32,112 nucleotides of DNA, taken from the NCBI GenBank assembly GCA_036557405.1, contig DATBHO010000051.1:1-32112 (forward strand), read 5' to 3'. A program made the translations under genes and the position numbers. This stretch comes from TA-21 sp036557405. GTDB lineage: Archaea > Thermoproteota > Nitrososphaeria > Nitrososphaerales > Nitrososphaeraceae. The notes under the pieces are model-generated. The model was not told the DNA's origin. It was given only the letters and a program-made list of their open reading frames with translations, and did not search any database. Of this stretch, positions 8,324 to 16,164 are shown piece after piece. The stretch's first letter is position 1. Each line of letters starts with the position of its first letter.

Positions 8324-9256
8324 ATGAAAAAAAATGAAAAAGAAGACAATATTGATGGTAAATTTAATGCAACTGGCAAAATGAATAGATCAGTTCAAAT
8401 TGTAACCAATAGTATTGAAACTGCGGAGGGCGATGGCTTTGTCGTCCACAGATCCTTCCCTTCACGATCTATTCGAAATCTAGATCCTTTCTTACTTTTA
8501 GATGAGATGGGTCCCTTAGTTTTGTTACCACATGAAGGAAAAGGATTTCCAGATCATCCTCATAGAGGCTTTGTGACTGTCACATACATACTTGAAGGAA
8601 GATTCGAACATAAAGATTCTCAGGGAAATTCAGGTAAGCTTGGTCCCGGTGATGTTCAGTGGATGACAGCAGGTTCTGGTTTGGTTCATTCTGAGATGCC
8701 AGAAAAAGAGTTTTCTAAAAGTGGAGGAACACTGCATGGATTCCAACTGTGGATAAATCTTCGTAAAAATGACAAGTGGGTAAAGCCAGATTACCAGGAT
8801 GTTCCTTCCACAAAAATTCCCATTGTCAATACGCCTGATAGTAAAGTATCAATCAAGGTTATTGCAGGAAATTACCTTAATACCAAGGCTGTAATCAGCA
8901 CTTTGACTCCTATTTTGTATTTGCACTTTACCCTGCAACCAGGTGGAGAAGTTGTTCCGCCCGTTCCTGAAAATTATACTGCATTTGCCTATGTTATTAG
9001 TGGTAAAGGCCTTTTTGGAAAAGACAATGTGATTGGGGAGAAGAAAAACTTGATTGTGTTTAAAAATGATGGCAACCATACTTCTATAAAAGTGCCTGAG
9101 AAGGTCCGATCATCATTGGATGTGTTACTTATAGCAGGAATGCCTCTGAATGAACCAATAGTACAATATGGACCATTTGTTATGAATACTCAAGAAGAGA
9201 TTGATAGTACTTTAGAGGATTATCGTAATGGGAGAATAGGCAAGATTGAAACCTAA
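8324..9256 (+). CDS. Pirin family protein
   Basis: A 310-residue bicupin. The N-terminal cupin has the pirin metal site: His78 and His80 in DHPHRGF, then His122 and Glu124 in GLVHSEMP. The HPHRGFVTVTYILEGRFEH core and GPGDVQWMTAGSG are typical. The C-terminal cupin (about residues 185-300) includes AYVISGKGLFG. Pirins bind iron; some have quercetin dioxygenase activity and others act as redox-dependent regulators, so the role here is not fixed by sequence. An approximately 20-residue polar N-terminal extension precedes the usual pirin start, and the ATG is supported by a well-placed TATA box at 8294-8303. It is followed by a strong hairpin, suggesting a single-gene transcript. Confidence 0.92.
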   Translation: MKKNEKEDNIDGKFNATGKMNRSVQIVTNSIETAEGDGFVVHRSFPSRSIRNLDPFLLLDEMGPLVLLPHEGKGFPDHPHRGFVTVTYILEGRFEHKDSQGNSGKLGPGDVQWMTAGSGLVHSEMPEKEFSKSGGTLHGFQLWINLRKNDKWVKPDYQDVPSTKIPIVNTPDSKVSIKVIAGNYLNTKAVISTLTPILYLHFTLQPGGEVVPPVPENYTAFAYVISGKGLFGKDNVIGEKKNLIVFKNDGNHTSIKVPEKVRSSLDVLLIAGMPLNEPIVQYGPFVMNTQEEIDSTLEDYRNGRIGKIET

Positions 9257-9306
9257 AAAATTTACGACCAATTTGATATTCTGTAGTTATATCTTTTGAT
9301 AATACG

Positions 9307-9326
9307 GGATACAAGTATTTGTATCC
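9307..9326. terminator. Perfect 8-base-pair hairpin after pirin
   Basis: GGATACAA and TTGTATCC pair perfectly around the loop GTAT, 50 bases after the pirin stop. The sequence that follows is pyrimidine-rich (C and T). It may terminate or stabilise the pirin message, or be a protein-binding palindrome. Confidence 0.4.
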
Positions 9327-9353
9327 TTCACTCATCCCTCCCCTCCCCATGGA

Positions 9354-9395
9354 ATCTCTTCTTATTATATAGCTCAGAATTGATAAGAAAGAGAT
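9354..9395. repeat. Second long imperfect hairpin before polB
   Basis: ATCTCTTCTTAT (9354-9365) pairs with ATAAGAAAGAGAT (9383-9395), twelve pairs with one bulged base. It follows the hairpin at 9307-9326 closely, making a structured stretch between pirin and the polymerase gene. Confidence 0.35.
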
Positions 9396-9512
9396 CATGC
9401 TTCATCTAACTGTACATCAGTGTATAAAAAAATCTAGAATAGAGAATTACAACAAACTAATTTTGTACCTCAGTATTATTGATAAAGTTGTATCTAAACT
9501 CATTATAACAAA

Positions 9513-11747
9513 ATGATATCTGGTTGGTTATTTGATGCATATACTTTAAATGGCAACATGATTTTCTGGATAAAAGAAACTAATTCTACAATGATAAGAG
9601 TGGTGGACAAGAGTTGGAATCATAAAATCTATGTTGCTTCTGACAAGTCTTTATTAAAATCAATCATAGAGAATAATGAAATACTTTCCATGGTAAAAGA
9701 ATATAATTTTCTTTCTAAATTTGAATTGGTGACAGATACAAAGAGATCTCAAGTTCTTGAAATGGAGTTAAAAGATTCTACTTATACATTAAAATTAGCA
9801 GAAAAAATTGAGAGAATGGGAAGATTTGGACAATTTAGGCTATACAATGTAGGTATTCTACCAGAACAATCCTATTTTTATGAGCACGATATTTTTCCAC
9901 TCATGAAGTGTAAAGTTCATGTATCTAATTCAAAACTTAATTGGGTGGGCAAAGAGGATAATGTGTGGTCTACAGAATATAAGTTACCGTTATTTAATAA
10001 CGTACGTCTAAAAGTATATCCAAAAGTAACGGAAGGAAAGATACCTAGATTTACAGATTCAATAGCATTGGTATCTATACAAAATTGTGACAGAGTTAAA
10101 GATATTATTCATATTCAGGGTACTGAAATAGATATTTTATATCAACTTGTTAAAGAAATAAAAAAAATTAATCCTGATTTTATTCTCACAGAAGATGGTG
10201 ATTCATTTACATTTCCTTATCTAAGGTACAGATCGGAAATCAATCAAGTAGATTTAATCCTTGATAGAGAGGGTGTACCTTTATACAGACCCAAGAGAGA
10301 TGGAATATCATATTTCTCTTATGGTAAGATATATTTCAAACCAGTAGCTGCAAAGTTATTTGGAAGGATACACATTGACACAGACAATTCCTTTGTTCTA
10401 AATGAATCTGGTCTTCAAGGATTGTATGAACTTGCAAGGATTTGTAGATTACCATTACATGCAGCATCCAGAGCCTCTATTGGGAAGTGTATGAGTAGTT
10501 TACAATTCTATAACGCTATGATAAAGGATATACTTATTCCATGGAAACCCACACTGGCAGAACATCCAAAGTCACTTGGAGATCTTTTAATTGCTGATCG
10601 CGGCGGTCTGATATTTGAACCAATTGTGGGCGTGCATGAAAAAGTTGCTGAACTTGATTTTGTTTCTCTCTATCCTAATATAATGTTTAAAGAAAATATA
10701 TCAGCTGAGACTGTAATTTGTAACTGTTGTTCTCATTCCAAGTTACGCGTTCCAGAATTACTAAATTATCACATATGTGAAAAAAGAAGAGGGATAGTTC
10801 CTATATCATTAGAAATATTACTAAAGAAGAGAGCAATATATAAAAACAAGAAAAACTCAACCACAGATCCCAAGTTAAAAAAGATTTATGATGCAAGACA
10901 AACAGCTCTAAAATGGATTTTAGTTACAAGTTTTGGTTATCTAGGTTTTAATAATGCTAAATTTGGTAGAATAGACGCACATATTGCAGTATGCGCATTT
11001 GATAGACAGATTTTATTACAAACAGTAAGGATAGCAGAATCACATAGATTTAAAATCCTCCATGCAATAGTTGATTCCATCTGGATACAAAAGAAAGATG
11101 GTATAAACAATGATTATAATGATTTAACAACTGAAATAGAAAACAAAACTGGATTTCCAATTTCATTTGAAGGTATATACAAGTGGATTGTATTTGTTCC
11201 TTCAAAGAATAATGCTGTACTGCCTGTTTCTAATCGCTACTTTGGCGTCTTTGAAGATGGAACTGTAAAAATGAGGGGGATAGAGGCAAGAAGACATGAC
11301 ACTGCTGAATTCTTTTCAAATGTTCAGCAAAATATTTTGAACATAATGTCAGAAGCTAACTCAATCAAAGAAGTTAGAGATTTGATGCCAAAAGTGAGAG
11401 ATATTTTTCAAATACATCTGGAGCTTTTGAAATATAGTAAGGTTCCCATAAATGATTTAGTTCTAACAAAGAGGATATCGAAAAATGTAGATAAGTATGA
11501 AAATAGGAATACGGTTGAACTGGATGCATTACTACAATTAAAGAATGCTGGTAATTCGCTTAAAGCAGGACAAATTTTGAAATATGTAATAACTGATTAT
11601 TATCAAAAAAATTCAAGAAAAAGAAGTATCCCGCTTGAATTAGTAAATTCAAAGAGTGTATACGATGCAAAAAGATATTCTGAATTATTAGCAGAAACAT
11701 GTAATTCTGTTACAGAACCCTTTGGACTAAAGTTGACATGTGAGTAG
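9513..11747 (+). CDS. Divergent B-family DNA polymerase with degraded exonuclease
   Basis: A 744-residue PolB-like protein. The palm has motif A LDFVSLYPNIM with Asp382 intact, preceded by a GGLIFEP segment. The fingers motif B reads LKWILVTSFGYLGF, where KxxxNSxYG is usual. Motif C is AIVDSIW: Asp521 is kept, but the first Asp of DTD is Ile519. The thumb-side RYFGVFEDGTVKMRGIEARR is well conserved. The 3'-5' exonuclease appears dead: no DxE at the ExoI place (near residues 170-185), ExoII reads GDSFTFPYL with Thr233 for the catalytic Asp, and ExoIII lacks its Asp. A Cys pair in CNCC and a later HICEKR lie in the fingers. It therefore looks like a second, non-replicative PolB, perhaps for lesion bypass or a structural role; archaeal PolB2-type enzymes show similar losses. 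The replicative enzymes should be encoded elsewhere. Confidence 0.88.
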   Translation: MISGWLFDAYTLNGNMIFWIKETNSTMIRVVDKSWNHKIYVASDKSLLKSIIENNEILSMVKEYNFLSKFELVTDTKRSQVLEMELKDSTYTLKLAEKIERMGRFGQFRLYNVGILPEQSYFYEHDIFPLMKCKVHVSNSKLNWVGKEDNVWSTEYKLPLFNNVRLKVYPKVTEGKIPRFTDSIALVSIQNCDRVKDIIHIQGTEIDILYQLVKEIKKINPDFILTEDGDSFTFPYLRYRSEINQVDLILDREGVPLYRPKRDGISYFSYGKIYFKPVAAKLFGRIHIDTDNSFVLNESGLQGLYELARICRLPLHAASRASIGKCMSSLQFYNAMIKDILIPWKPTLAEHPKSLGDLLIADRGGLIFEPIVGVHEKVAELDFVSLYPNIMFKENISAETVICNCCSHSKLRVPELLNYHICEKRRGIVPISLEILLKKRAIYKNKKNSTTDPKLKKIYDARQTALKWILVTSFGYLGFNNAKFGRIDAHIAVCAFDRQILLQTVRIAESHRFKILHAIVDSIWIQKKDGINNDYNDLTTEIENKTGFPISFEGIYKWIVFVPSKNNAVLPVSNRYFGVFEDGTVKMRGIEARRHDTAEFFSNVQQNILNIMSEANSIKEVRDLMPKVRDIFQIHLELLKYSKVPINDLVLTKRISKNVDKYENRNTVELDALLQLKNAGNSLKAGQILKYVITDYYQKNSRKRSIPLELVNSKSVYDAKRYSELLAETCNSVTEPFGLKLTCE

Positions 11748-11850
11748 TTAACATCAGGTATCAAGTTCGTTATCTATAACATCAGTATTATCGTATCAAG
11801 AACCAACTGCTTTAAGTTACAATTATCATTTATTTTTGTCTTTATGCTAA

Positions 11851-12222
11851 TTATTTTGTTCTTCTCTTAGCCCATTTCAGTTTCATTTCGTTTAAAAGCT
11901 CAAAATTTTCATAAATAAACGGTCTCGTTTCTCTCATTCCTACTATTATTGATTTTGCCTTCTGCCAGAACGGACTAGGATTAAAAACATCAAAGTACAG
12001 ATTAGTATCAATTAGTCGCCTTTTTACTAAAGTACCAGAAAGTTCAAAAAAACCACATACCCGAATAAAACGGCATCTTTCTTGAGATGTACCATGATAT
12101 TTTTGTTTATATTCTTCGTAGCTCTTTACATTGAAATCTTCAAGGAACCAAAGAATAGAATCTCTGTTTCGATCGTATATCTCATAGAGTGAAAACAGTG
12201 TATCTACATCTTTATTTGCCAA
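11851..12222 (-). CDS. Conserved hypothetical protein (DUF4760-like)
   Basis: A 123-residue mostly helical protein without a signal or membrane segment. The layout recalls DUF4760-type proteins: a LYEIYDRNRDSILWFL opening, GFFELSGTLVKRRLIDTNL in the middle and FWQKAKSIIVGMRE near the end, where aromatic residues and a basic C-terminus (KWAKRRTK) stand out. No catalytic motif is visible. The start is TTG at 12222; there is no in-frame ATG, GTG or other TTG for many codons upstream. It is convergent with the polymerase gene, 103 bases away, so a functional link with PolB is not implied by transcription. Confidence 0.65.
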   Translation of the reverse strand: MANKDVDTLFSLYEIYDRNRDSILWFLEDFNVKSYEEYKQKYHGTSQERCRFIRVCGFFELSGTLVKRRLIDTNLYFDVFNPSPFWQKAKSIIVGMRETRPFIYENFELLNEMKLKWAKRRTK

Positions 12223-12510
12223 TAGTAATACATTATGTAATCCATATAATATTAGATTTTCTGGTAAAAATAAAGATTAGTTTTCAACGCATTCAGCAAG
12301 TACTTACTCCTTGGTATGTCAGATCTTCAAGCATTTGCAGTACGTCTCTAGTATTGAGTGGTGCAATTGCACTATTGGACGTAAATAATCAAGAAAATTA
12401 TGACGAGAAATGCAAGCGATACTAATAGAAGTTAATAGTAGTAAGTAGGTTTTTGCTTAATATGCCTTTACTTGTTAGAGAGCATGGATCCAGTATGAAT
12501 GATTACAATT
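12223..12510. other. Gap with a start-less coding-like stretch
   Basis: No gene called. On the minus strand a frame without a start codon (roughly 12300-12395) translates to a plausible helical segment (APLNTRDVLQMLEDLTYQG) ending in a stop. It may be a gene remnant, or chance. Confidence 0.25.
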
Positions 12511-12810
12511 TCAAATATCGGTTGATTTATTGCCATATTTTTCTTTCAAGTATTTTGAAACATTCGCCAATTGATTATAGTATTCGTCGTATAGCCTATG
12601 CATCTCCGATTCTGATACTATTATTGCTTCCCTGTCTTTTAGGAATGATGGTACAGGCTTTAATTTTGATATCTTGAATTGTGCTGGTTCATTTGGACCT
12701 ATCAATGCACAGTTTTCACATATTTTATATGGGTAAAGCTTATACCGCTTTTCACTAAATTTCCATTCATAACCACATATAGCGCATTTCATAACGATAT
12801 AATTGGTCAT
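12511..12810 (-). CDS. Small zinc-ribbon protein
   Basis: A 99-residue protein with a zinc ribbon at its start: CAICG near residue 9 and CENC near residue 32, spaced as in rubredoxin-like knuckles. The rest (PVPSFLKDREAIIVSESEMHRLYDEYYNQL) looks helical and charged. No function is known. An internal ATG at 12792 would start the protein at MKCAICGYEW, a typical opening for thaumarchaeal zinc ribbons, and is a real alternative. It lies on the same strand as the gene ending at 11851 but 288 bases upstream of it, so they are probably separate units. Confidence 0.65.
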   Translation of the reverse strand: MTNYIVMKCAICGYEWKFSEKRYKLYPYKICENCALIGPNEPAQFKISKLKPVPSFLKDREAIIVSESEMHRLYDEYYNQLANVSKYLKEKYGNKSTDI

Positions 12811-12985
12811 CTATTTCTGAAAGTGGTAATAAGATCTTATTATCCATTGCTACCATTTTAAGTTTAACATATAGAGAGAAAACATTAGAACCAGAAAAAA
12901 TGATCAGAATAGTTAAATTGAAAATTACAAAAAACTTAACTATATCATGTACTCGTATTAATTAGAGTGCGTAGGAGGAATTGGT

Positions 12986-13024
12986 ATGGTGTCTAGATCG
13001 TATTGGAGTATAAGACTTGTCTAA
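12986..13024 (+). CDS. Possible 12-codon leader ORF before the response regulator
   Basis: A perfect Shine-Dalgarno AGGAGG (12973-12978) sits 7 bases before an ATG whose frame encodes 12 residues and stops at 13022-13024, overlapping the TTG start of the response regulator at 13017. The regulator itself has a weaker GGAG at 13005-13008. This is the layout of a translationally coupled leader peptide, but it could be chance. Confidence 0.35.
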   Translation: MVSRSYWSIRLV

Positions 13025-13436
13025 CAGCGAGAAAATTGTTACCATAGTAGATGATGACATTTATACGGCTAAACTCTTTCGTGAGGCATTGTCCGAAAAT
13101 ATTGAAGGAATTTCAGTCTTTTCTTTCAACGATCCCGTTAGAGCATTTGAGCACTTTGTAGAGAACAAAGAGAATTGCATCTTGGTGATTTCTGATTTAA
13201 GAATGCCAGGGTTAAATGGATTAGAATTACTCAAAAAAGTAAAAACCTCAAATCCTAATGTAAGAACGATCTTGATGAGTGCATATAATTTTGAAGAAGA
13301 AGATTTGTACCAACAATATATGAAAGAAGCAGTGATAAACTCAACTATTGAAAAACCTATCACGATGAATAGATTACACCAAAGAGTAAGGGAGGAACTA
13401 AATGCTTATCAAAAAGGCACAAGCATTAAATCATAA
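13017..13436 (+). CDS. Stand-alone response regulator receiver protein
   Basis: A 139-residue single receiver domain. The acidic pocket is Asp12-Asp14, the phosphorylated Asp is Asp60 in VISDLRMPG, the switch Ser is Ser88 in LMSAY, and the conserved Lys is Lys113 in EKP. All catalytic positions are therefore present. No output domain follows; the last 20 residues are a polar tail. Such proteins act through protein contacts downstream of a histidine kinase, and no kinase is encoded nearby. The start is TTG, supported by GGAG eight bases upstream. A short ORF with a stronger ribosome site overlaps the start and may couple translation. Confidence 0.88.
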   Translation: MSNSEKIVTIVDDDIYTAKLFREALSENIEGISVFSFNDPVRAFEHFVENKENCILVISDLRMPGLNGLELLKKVKTSNPNVRTILMSAYNFEEEDLYQQYMKEAVINSTIEKPITMNRLHQRVREELNAYQKGTSIKS

Positions 13437-13953
13437 AATTTGTTGTTGTCTAGTAGTATGATTTTCATTCTTACATTAGGAGTGAGTACTCCCTACAAGA
13501 ATGCCGAATTAAGACAGTACCATCATCATCAATTAACTGCTTTTTTGATTTGTTAAAATTAAAACGGTAAAGACCAAGACAGCCTACTATCCCGCCGGTT
13601 ACCTCAGCAAAACTCGATGGTCCACCAAATCTCAAAGCTGTCATAATTTAAACTTAATATCAGACATCCATCAATTTTTAGCAATACATAGCACGTATCT
13701 TATAGCTAAACTATAGTAAGCCATGATTGGTAGTCCACTTTTTATCTTTTGCTTAAATTAGATCTTGAATTTTTATTTAACTTGTTTTGCATAATTAATT
13801 TGGATCATTAGAGAAACTCCTTTACCCTTGGTGGGTCAACTCTTGGGTTTTGCCAATCAAAGTAGGCCCACCAGATATTAGTATCCCCGATCAAATATTC
13901 CGATCACGAAGTGATAATCCAATCTCGATCTTGCCGTTAAAAAAAGAAACGAT
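13437..13953. other. Long gap with small ORF and structured RNA candidate
   Basis: A 57-codon minus-strand frame (13471-13644, ATG start) is the largest reading frame and is not recognisable. Toward the TFB end, 13829-13915 contains nested and tandem stems: TGGTGGGTC (13829-13837) with GGCCCACCA (13865-13873), an inner TTGG/CCAA hairpin (13843-13856), and ATCAC-GAA-GTGAT (13903-13915). This could be a non-coding RNA or the 3' region of the TFB message read from the other strand. Confidence 0.35.
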
Positions 13954-14859
13954 CTAAATTAGATGAAGCCGGTTTTTTAATTCTTTTGCTCGATTCCTAA
14001 TAGTAACTTCAGTAACACCCGCAGCAGCTGCAATGTCAACCTGTCTTATTGTTTTTCCTTCCATTTGCAGTGTTACGTAAAGTACTGCACCGGCAAATCC
14101 CATGGGATCTTTTCCGGCTGAAAATTCTAATTCAAGAGCTTTTTTCATAACATCTCTTGCATGTCTTGTCGTCCTTTCATTTAATTGAATTTTATTTGCG
14201 ATTTTTTCTATACACTGAAAACAATTTATTTGTGGTATTTTTCGTTGCATTTGAAACACAATATCCCTGTAAATTTTTGCAATAGCCTTTCTGCTTATGT
14301 TACTGGCTTCAGAAAGTTCATCAATTGTTCTTGAGACTCCCAGTTCTCTGCATGAGATATAAAGGCATGCAACTACAACAGCACCAATAGTTCTGCCTCT
14401 TATTAATCCGGTCTCCTGCACCTTTCTGTAGGTATATGCAGTCTTCTCAACTACTGAAGCGGTGAGGCCTAGTTTATCCTTGAGCTTATCCAATAACATG
14501 AAGGCAGTAGTAAAATTACGTGAAGAGCTATCCCGGAAAAGAGTACGCGAATCCCACATTCGCAGTCTGTTCATTCTAGCTTGCATTCCTGAGTCAATTA
14601 AATGTCCAGTTGAATCTTTGTTTGTTTTGCCTATGATAGATGATAAATTCATGTCATGTACTGCGAGAGAAAACGGCAAACCTGTTCTACTCTTATCCGT
14701 CTCAGACTCATTGAAATTTCTCCATTCCTTACCACTTTCTTCTATACCATCGACCGCGACTGTTCCGCAGTTACTACACACAACTTCACCCGATACTAAA
14801 TCAGTCACCATCTTATCCTCTTTTATATTACAAGTTGAACACGTAATTAGCTTTGACAT
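13954..14859 (-). CDS. tfb: Transcription initiation factor TFB
   Basis: A 301-residue archaeal homologue of TFIIB, which joins TBP at the promoter and recruits RNA polymerase. The N-terminal zinc ribbon has Cys7, Cys10, Cys28 and Cys31 (CSTC, CSNC). The B-finger/linker region spans about residues 45-100 and two cyclin repeats cover about 108-195 and 205-300. The final helix-turn-helix (VDIAAAAGVTEVTIRNRAKEL) contacts the BRE element. The length is normal. Thaumarchaea usually have several TFB copies, so this one may serve a subset of promoters. An ATG start is used with TATA-like sequence just upstream. It is transcribed alone. Confidence 0.96.
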   Translation of the reverse strand: MSKLITCSTCNIKEDKMVTDLVSGEVVCSNCGTVAVDGIEESGKEWRNFNESETDKSRTGLPFSLAVHDMNLSSIIGKTNKDSTGHLIDSGMQARMNRLRMWDSRTLFRDSSSRNFTTAFMLLDKLKDKLGLTASVVEKTAYTYRKVQETGLIRGRTIGAVVVACLYISCRELGVSRTIDELSEASNISRKAIAKIYRDIVFQMQRKIPQINCFQCIEKIANKIQLNERTTRHARDVMKKALELEFSAGKDPMGFAGAVLYVTLQMEGKTIRQVDIAAAAGVTEVTIRNRAKELKNRLHLI

Positions 14860-14873
14860 TATAATGAGTAAGT

Positions 14874-14900
14874 GTTTATATATACGCTGATTAAGTATTT
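14874..14900 (-). promoter_or_regulatory. TATA-like boxes upstream of tfb
   Basis: Two minus-strand TATA-like elements lie before the ATG at 14859: GTATATATAAAC (14874-14885), rather close to the start, and CTTAAATA (14893-14900), at the distance that gives a short leader. Which one is used cannot be told from sequence. Confidence 0.45.
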
Positions 14901-15148
14901 AAGCGTTGTACTTTTATAAGAAAAATTAATGAAATCTTCTGTCTAGGCATGTCGTTCCTCTTTAATAGAATTTTCAAAAGTGGATTATGATCATGATACT
15001 TCTTTAAATATCACAATTATTCAAATATTACTATTAGAATACATAAAATACACAGTTTTATATCGTTATTTAATGATTTTTTGACGTTAATTGTCATGAT
15101 AAGTGTAGCTCTTTTATAATATATTGCATAAGTAAGAGTAGTTTGACC

Positions 15149-15355
15149 ATGACGGTCGGATCTAACTCAAAGTCAATACAATATCTGCTAGATGTAGAAC
15201 CAAAAGGTATACTATTTTTAGATAATCTTGAGAATGAGATTGAATGTCCTCGATGTCATGATGTAATAACTTTATTTTCTGACTTTGATTTTCTCTATTA
15301 TAAATGTCAAGAATGTCATCTACCGTTCTATACCTCTCATAACTTGGATTGTTAG
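15149..15355 (+). CDS. Small zinc-ribbon protein
   Basis: A 68-residue protein of unknown function with two CxxC pairs, CPRCH and CQECH, separated by a hydrophobic stretch (DVITLFSDFDFLYYK), the usual layout of a stand-alone zinc ribbon. The preceding half is polar with one strand (KGILFLD). ATG at 15149 is chosen over the in-frame TTG six bases upstream because a TATA box (TTTTATAATATA, 15112-15123) then gives a nearly leaderless transcript. It converges on the cyclophilin-like gene with only 14 bases between the stops. Confidence 0.65.
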   Translation: MTVGSNSKSIQYLLDVEPKGILFLDNLENEIECPRCHDVITLFSDFDFLYYKCQECHLPFYTSHNLDC

Positions 15356-15369
15356 TAACAGGATTTGTT

Positions 15370-15765
15370 TTACTTGAAGATTACTCTGGTACTATCTTTG
15401 ATTTTTTCCAAAAGTCTCTCTTTTTCATCATTATCAGTAATAATTCTTCCAACTATATTTACAGGAGAATAGGCTAGAATTTTTCCTCCTTCGCTAATAG
15501 GCGTTGGTCCATAAAAAAGACATAATGCATTACCTTCGGGCCAATATGCAACATCGAAAATATTTACCTGCCTTTTCCCATTTTCTTCCTTCTCTACAAC
15601 ATGAGTATTTTCCGTATATAGCTCGTCACCCCATCTAATGATATTAACTTCAATAGGCAGGTTTTCAAGTATTGCCTTAACAGTCTTTGGAGAATGTGAA
15701 TCTTCCAACTCTATTGAAACTTCTCTGCCAATATCCAGAAAAACTAGTTTAATCAGTTTTTTCAT
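15370..15765 (-). CDS. Cyclophilin-like fold protein (TM1367/DUF369 type)
   Basis: A 131-residue protein of the small cyclophilin-like beta-barrel family. The family-like stretches are NIIRWGDELYTE, FDVAYWPEGNALCLFYGPTPIS and YSPVNIVGRI. Members have a cyclophilin fold but lack proven prolyl isomerase activity, and their role is unknown. It appears cytosolic. The ATG at 15765 overlaps the stop of the upstream zinc-ribbon gene by four bases (ATGA type), so both should be translated from one message. That coupling suggests the two proteins act together. Confidence 0.82.
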   Translation of the reverse strand: MKKLIKLVFLDIGREVSIELEDSHSPKTVKAILENLPIEVNIIRWGDELYTENTHVVEKEENGKRQVNIFDVAYWPEGNALCLFYGPTPISEGGKILAYSPVNIVGRIITDNDEKERLLEKIKDSTRVIFK

Positions 15766-16106
15766 GATATCGTCTTAAATCCATCACTGCATTGAATTCT
15801 CTTGCGAACTATAATCTTTGAACGATGCCATGGTCTGGTTCTAACCTTCTGATTGCAGTCATTACAGCGCAATATCTGTTTTGGATATTTCAATTCGCAG
15901 GTAGAACAATAATTAAAAAAATTATAATCGATTCTGCTGGGAATTGGTTTTAATCTAACTTGCTTACTTTTGGAATTTACTAAACCTTGTGACAATGACT
16001 TATCTTCAAAACAACATTCAACCTTATTACCGTAAAACTTGGATCCTAATAATTTAGAATTAGTTTCTACAACATTAGATATTTCTTTACTGTCATTAAA
16101 AACCAT
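15762..16106 (-). CDS. Zinc-ribbon protein coupled to the cyclophilin-like gene
   Basis: A 114-residue protein of unknown function. The C-terminal half has CSTC and CNDC pairs (LKYPKQILRCNDCNQKVRTRPWHRSK), forming a zinc ribbon followed by a very basic tail rich in Arg, Lys and His, which suggests RNA or DNA binding. The N-terminal half is polar with a separate ECCFED Cys pair. Its stop overlaps the next gene's ATG. An ATG start is used. Similar RTRPWH-type ribbon tails are common in thaumarchaeal small proteins, but no function is established to my knowledge. Confidence 0.65.
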   Translation of the reverse strand: MVFNDSKEISNVVETNSKLLGSKFYGNKVECCFEDKSLSQGLVNSKSKQVRLKPIPSRIDYNFFNYCSTCELKYPKQILRCNDCNQKVRTRPWHRSKIIVRKRIQCSDGFKTIS

Positions 16107-16164
16107 TTAGAGTTACTCCGGATAATATTAAAAAAGAAAAGAATGATTTAGTTGACTAGCAGAG

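Noticed and set aside
12189..12861. Three plus-strand frames of 60-78 residues
   Set aside because: They overlap minus-strand genes or the adjoining gap; no motif, and codon pattern looks random.
13829..13873. GGTGGG...CCCACCA resembling a tRNA acceptor stem
   Set aside because: Only 27 bases lie between the arms and no T-loop or anticodon arm is present, so it is not a tRNA.
14462..14890. 142-residue plus frame opposite tfb
   Set aside because: Antisense to a well-supported TFB gene.
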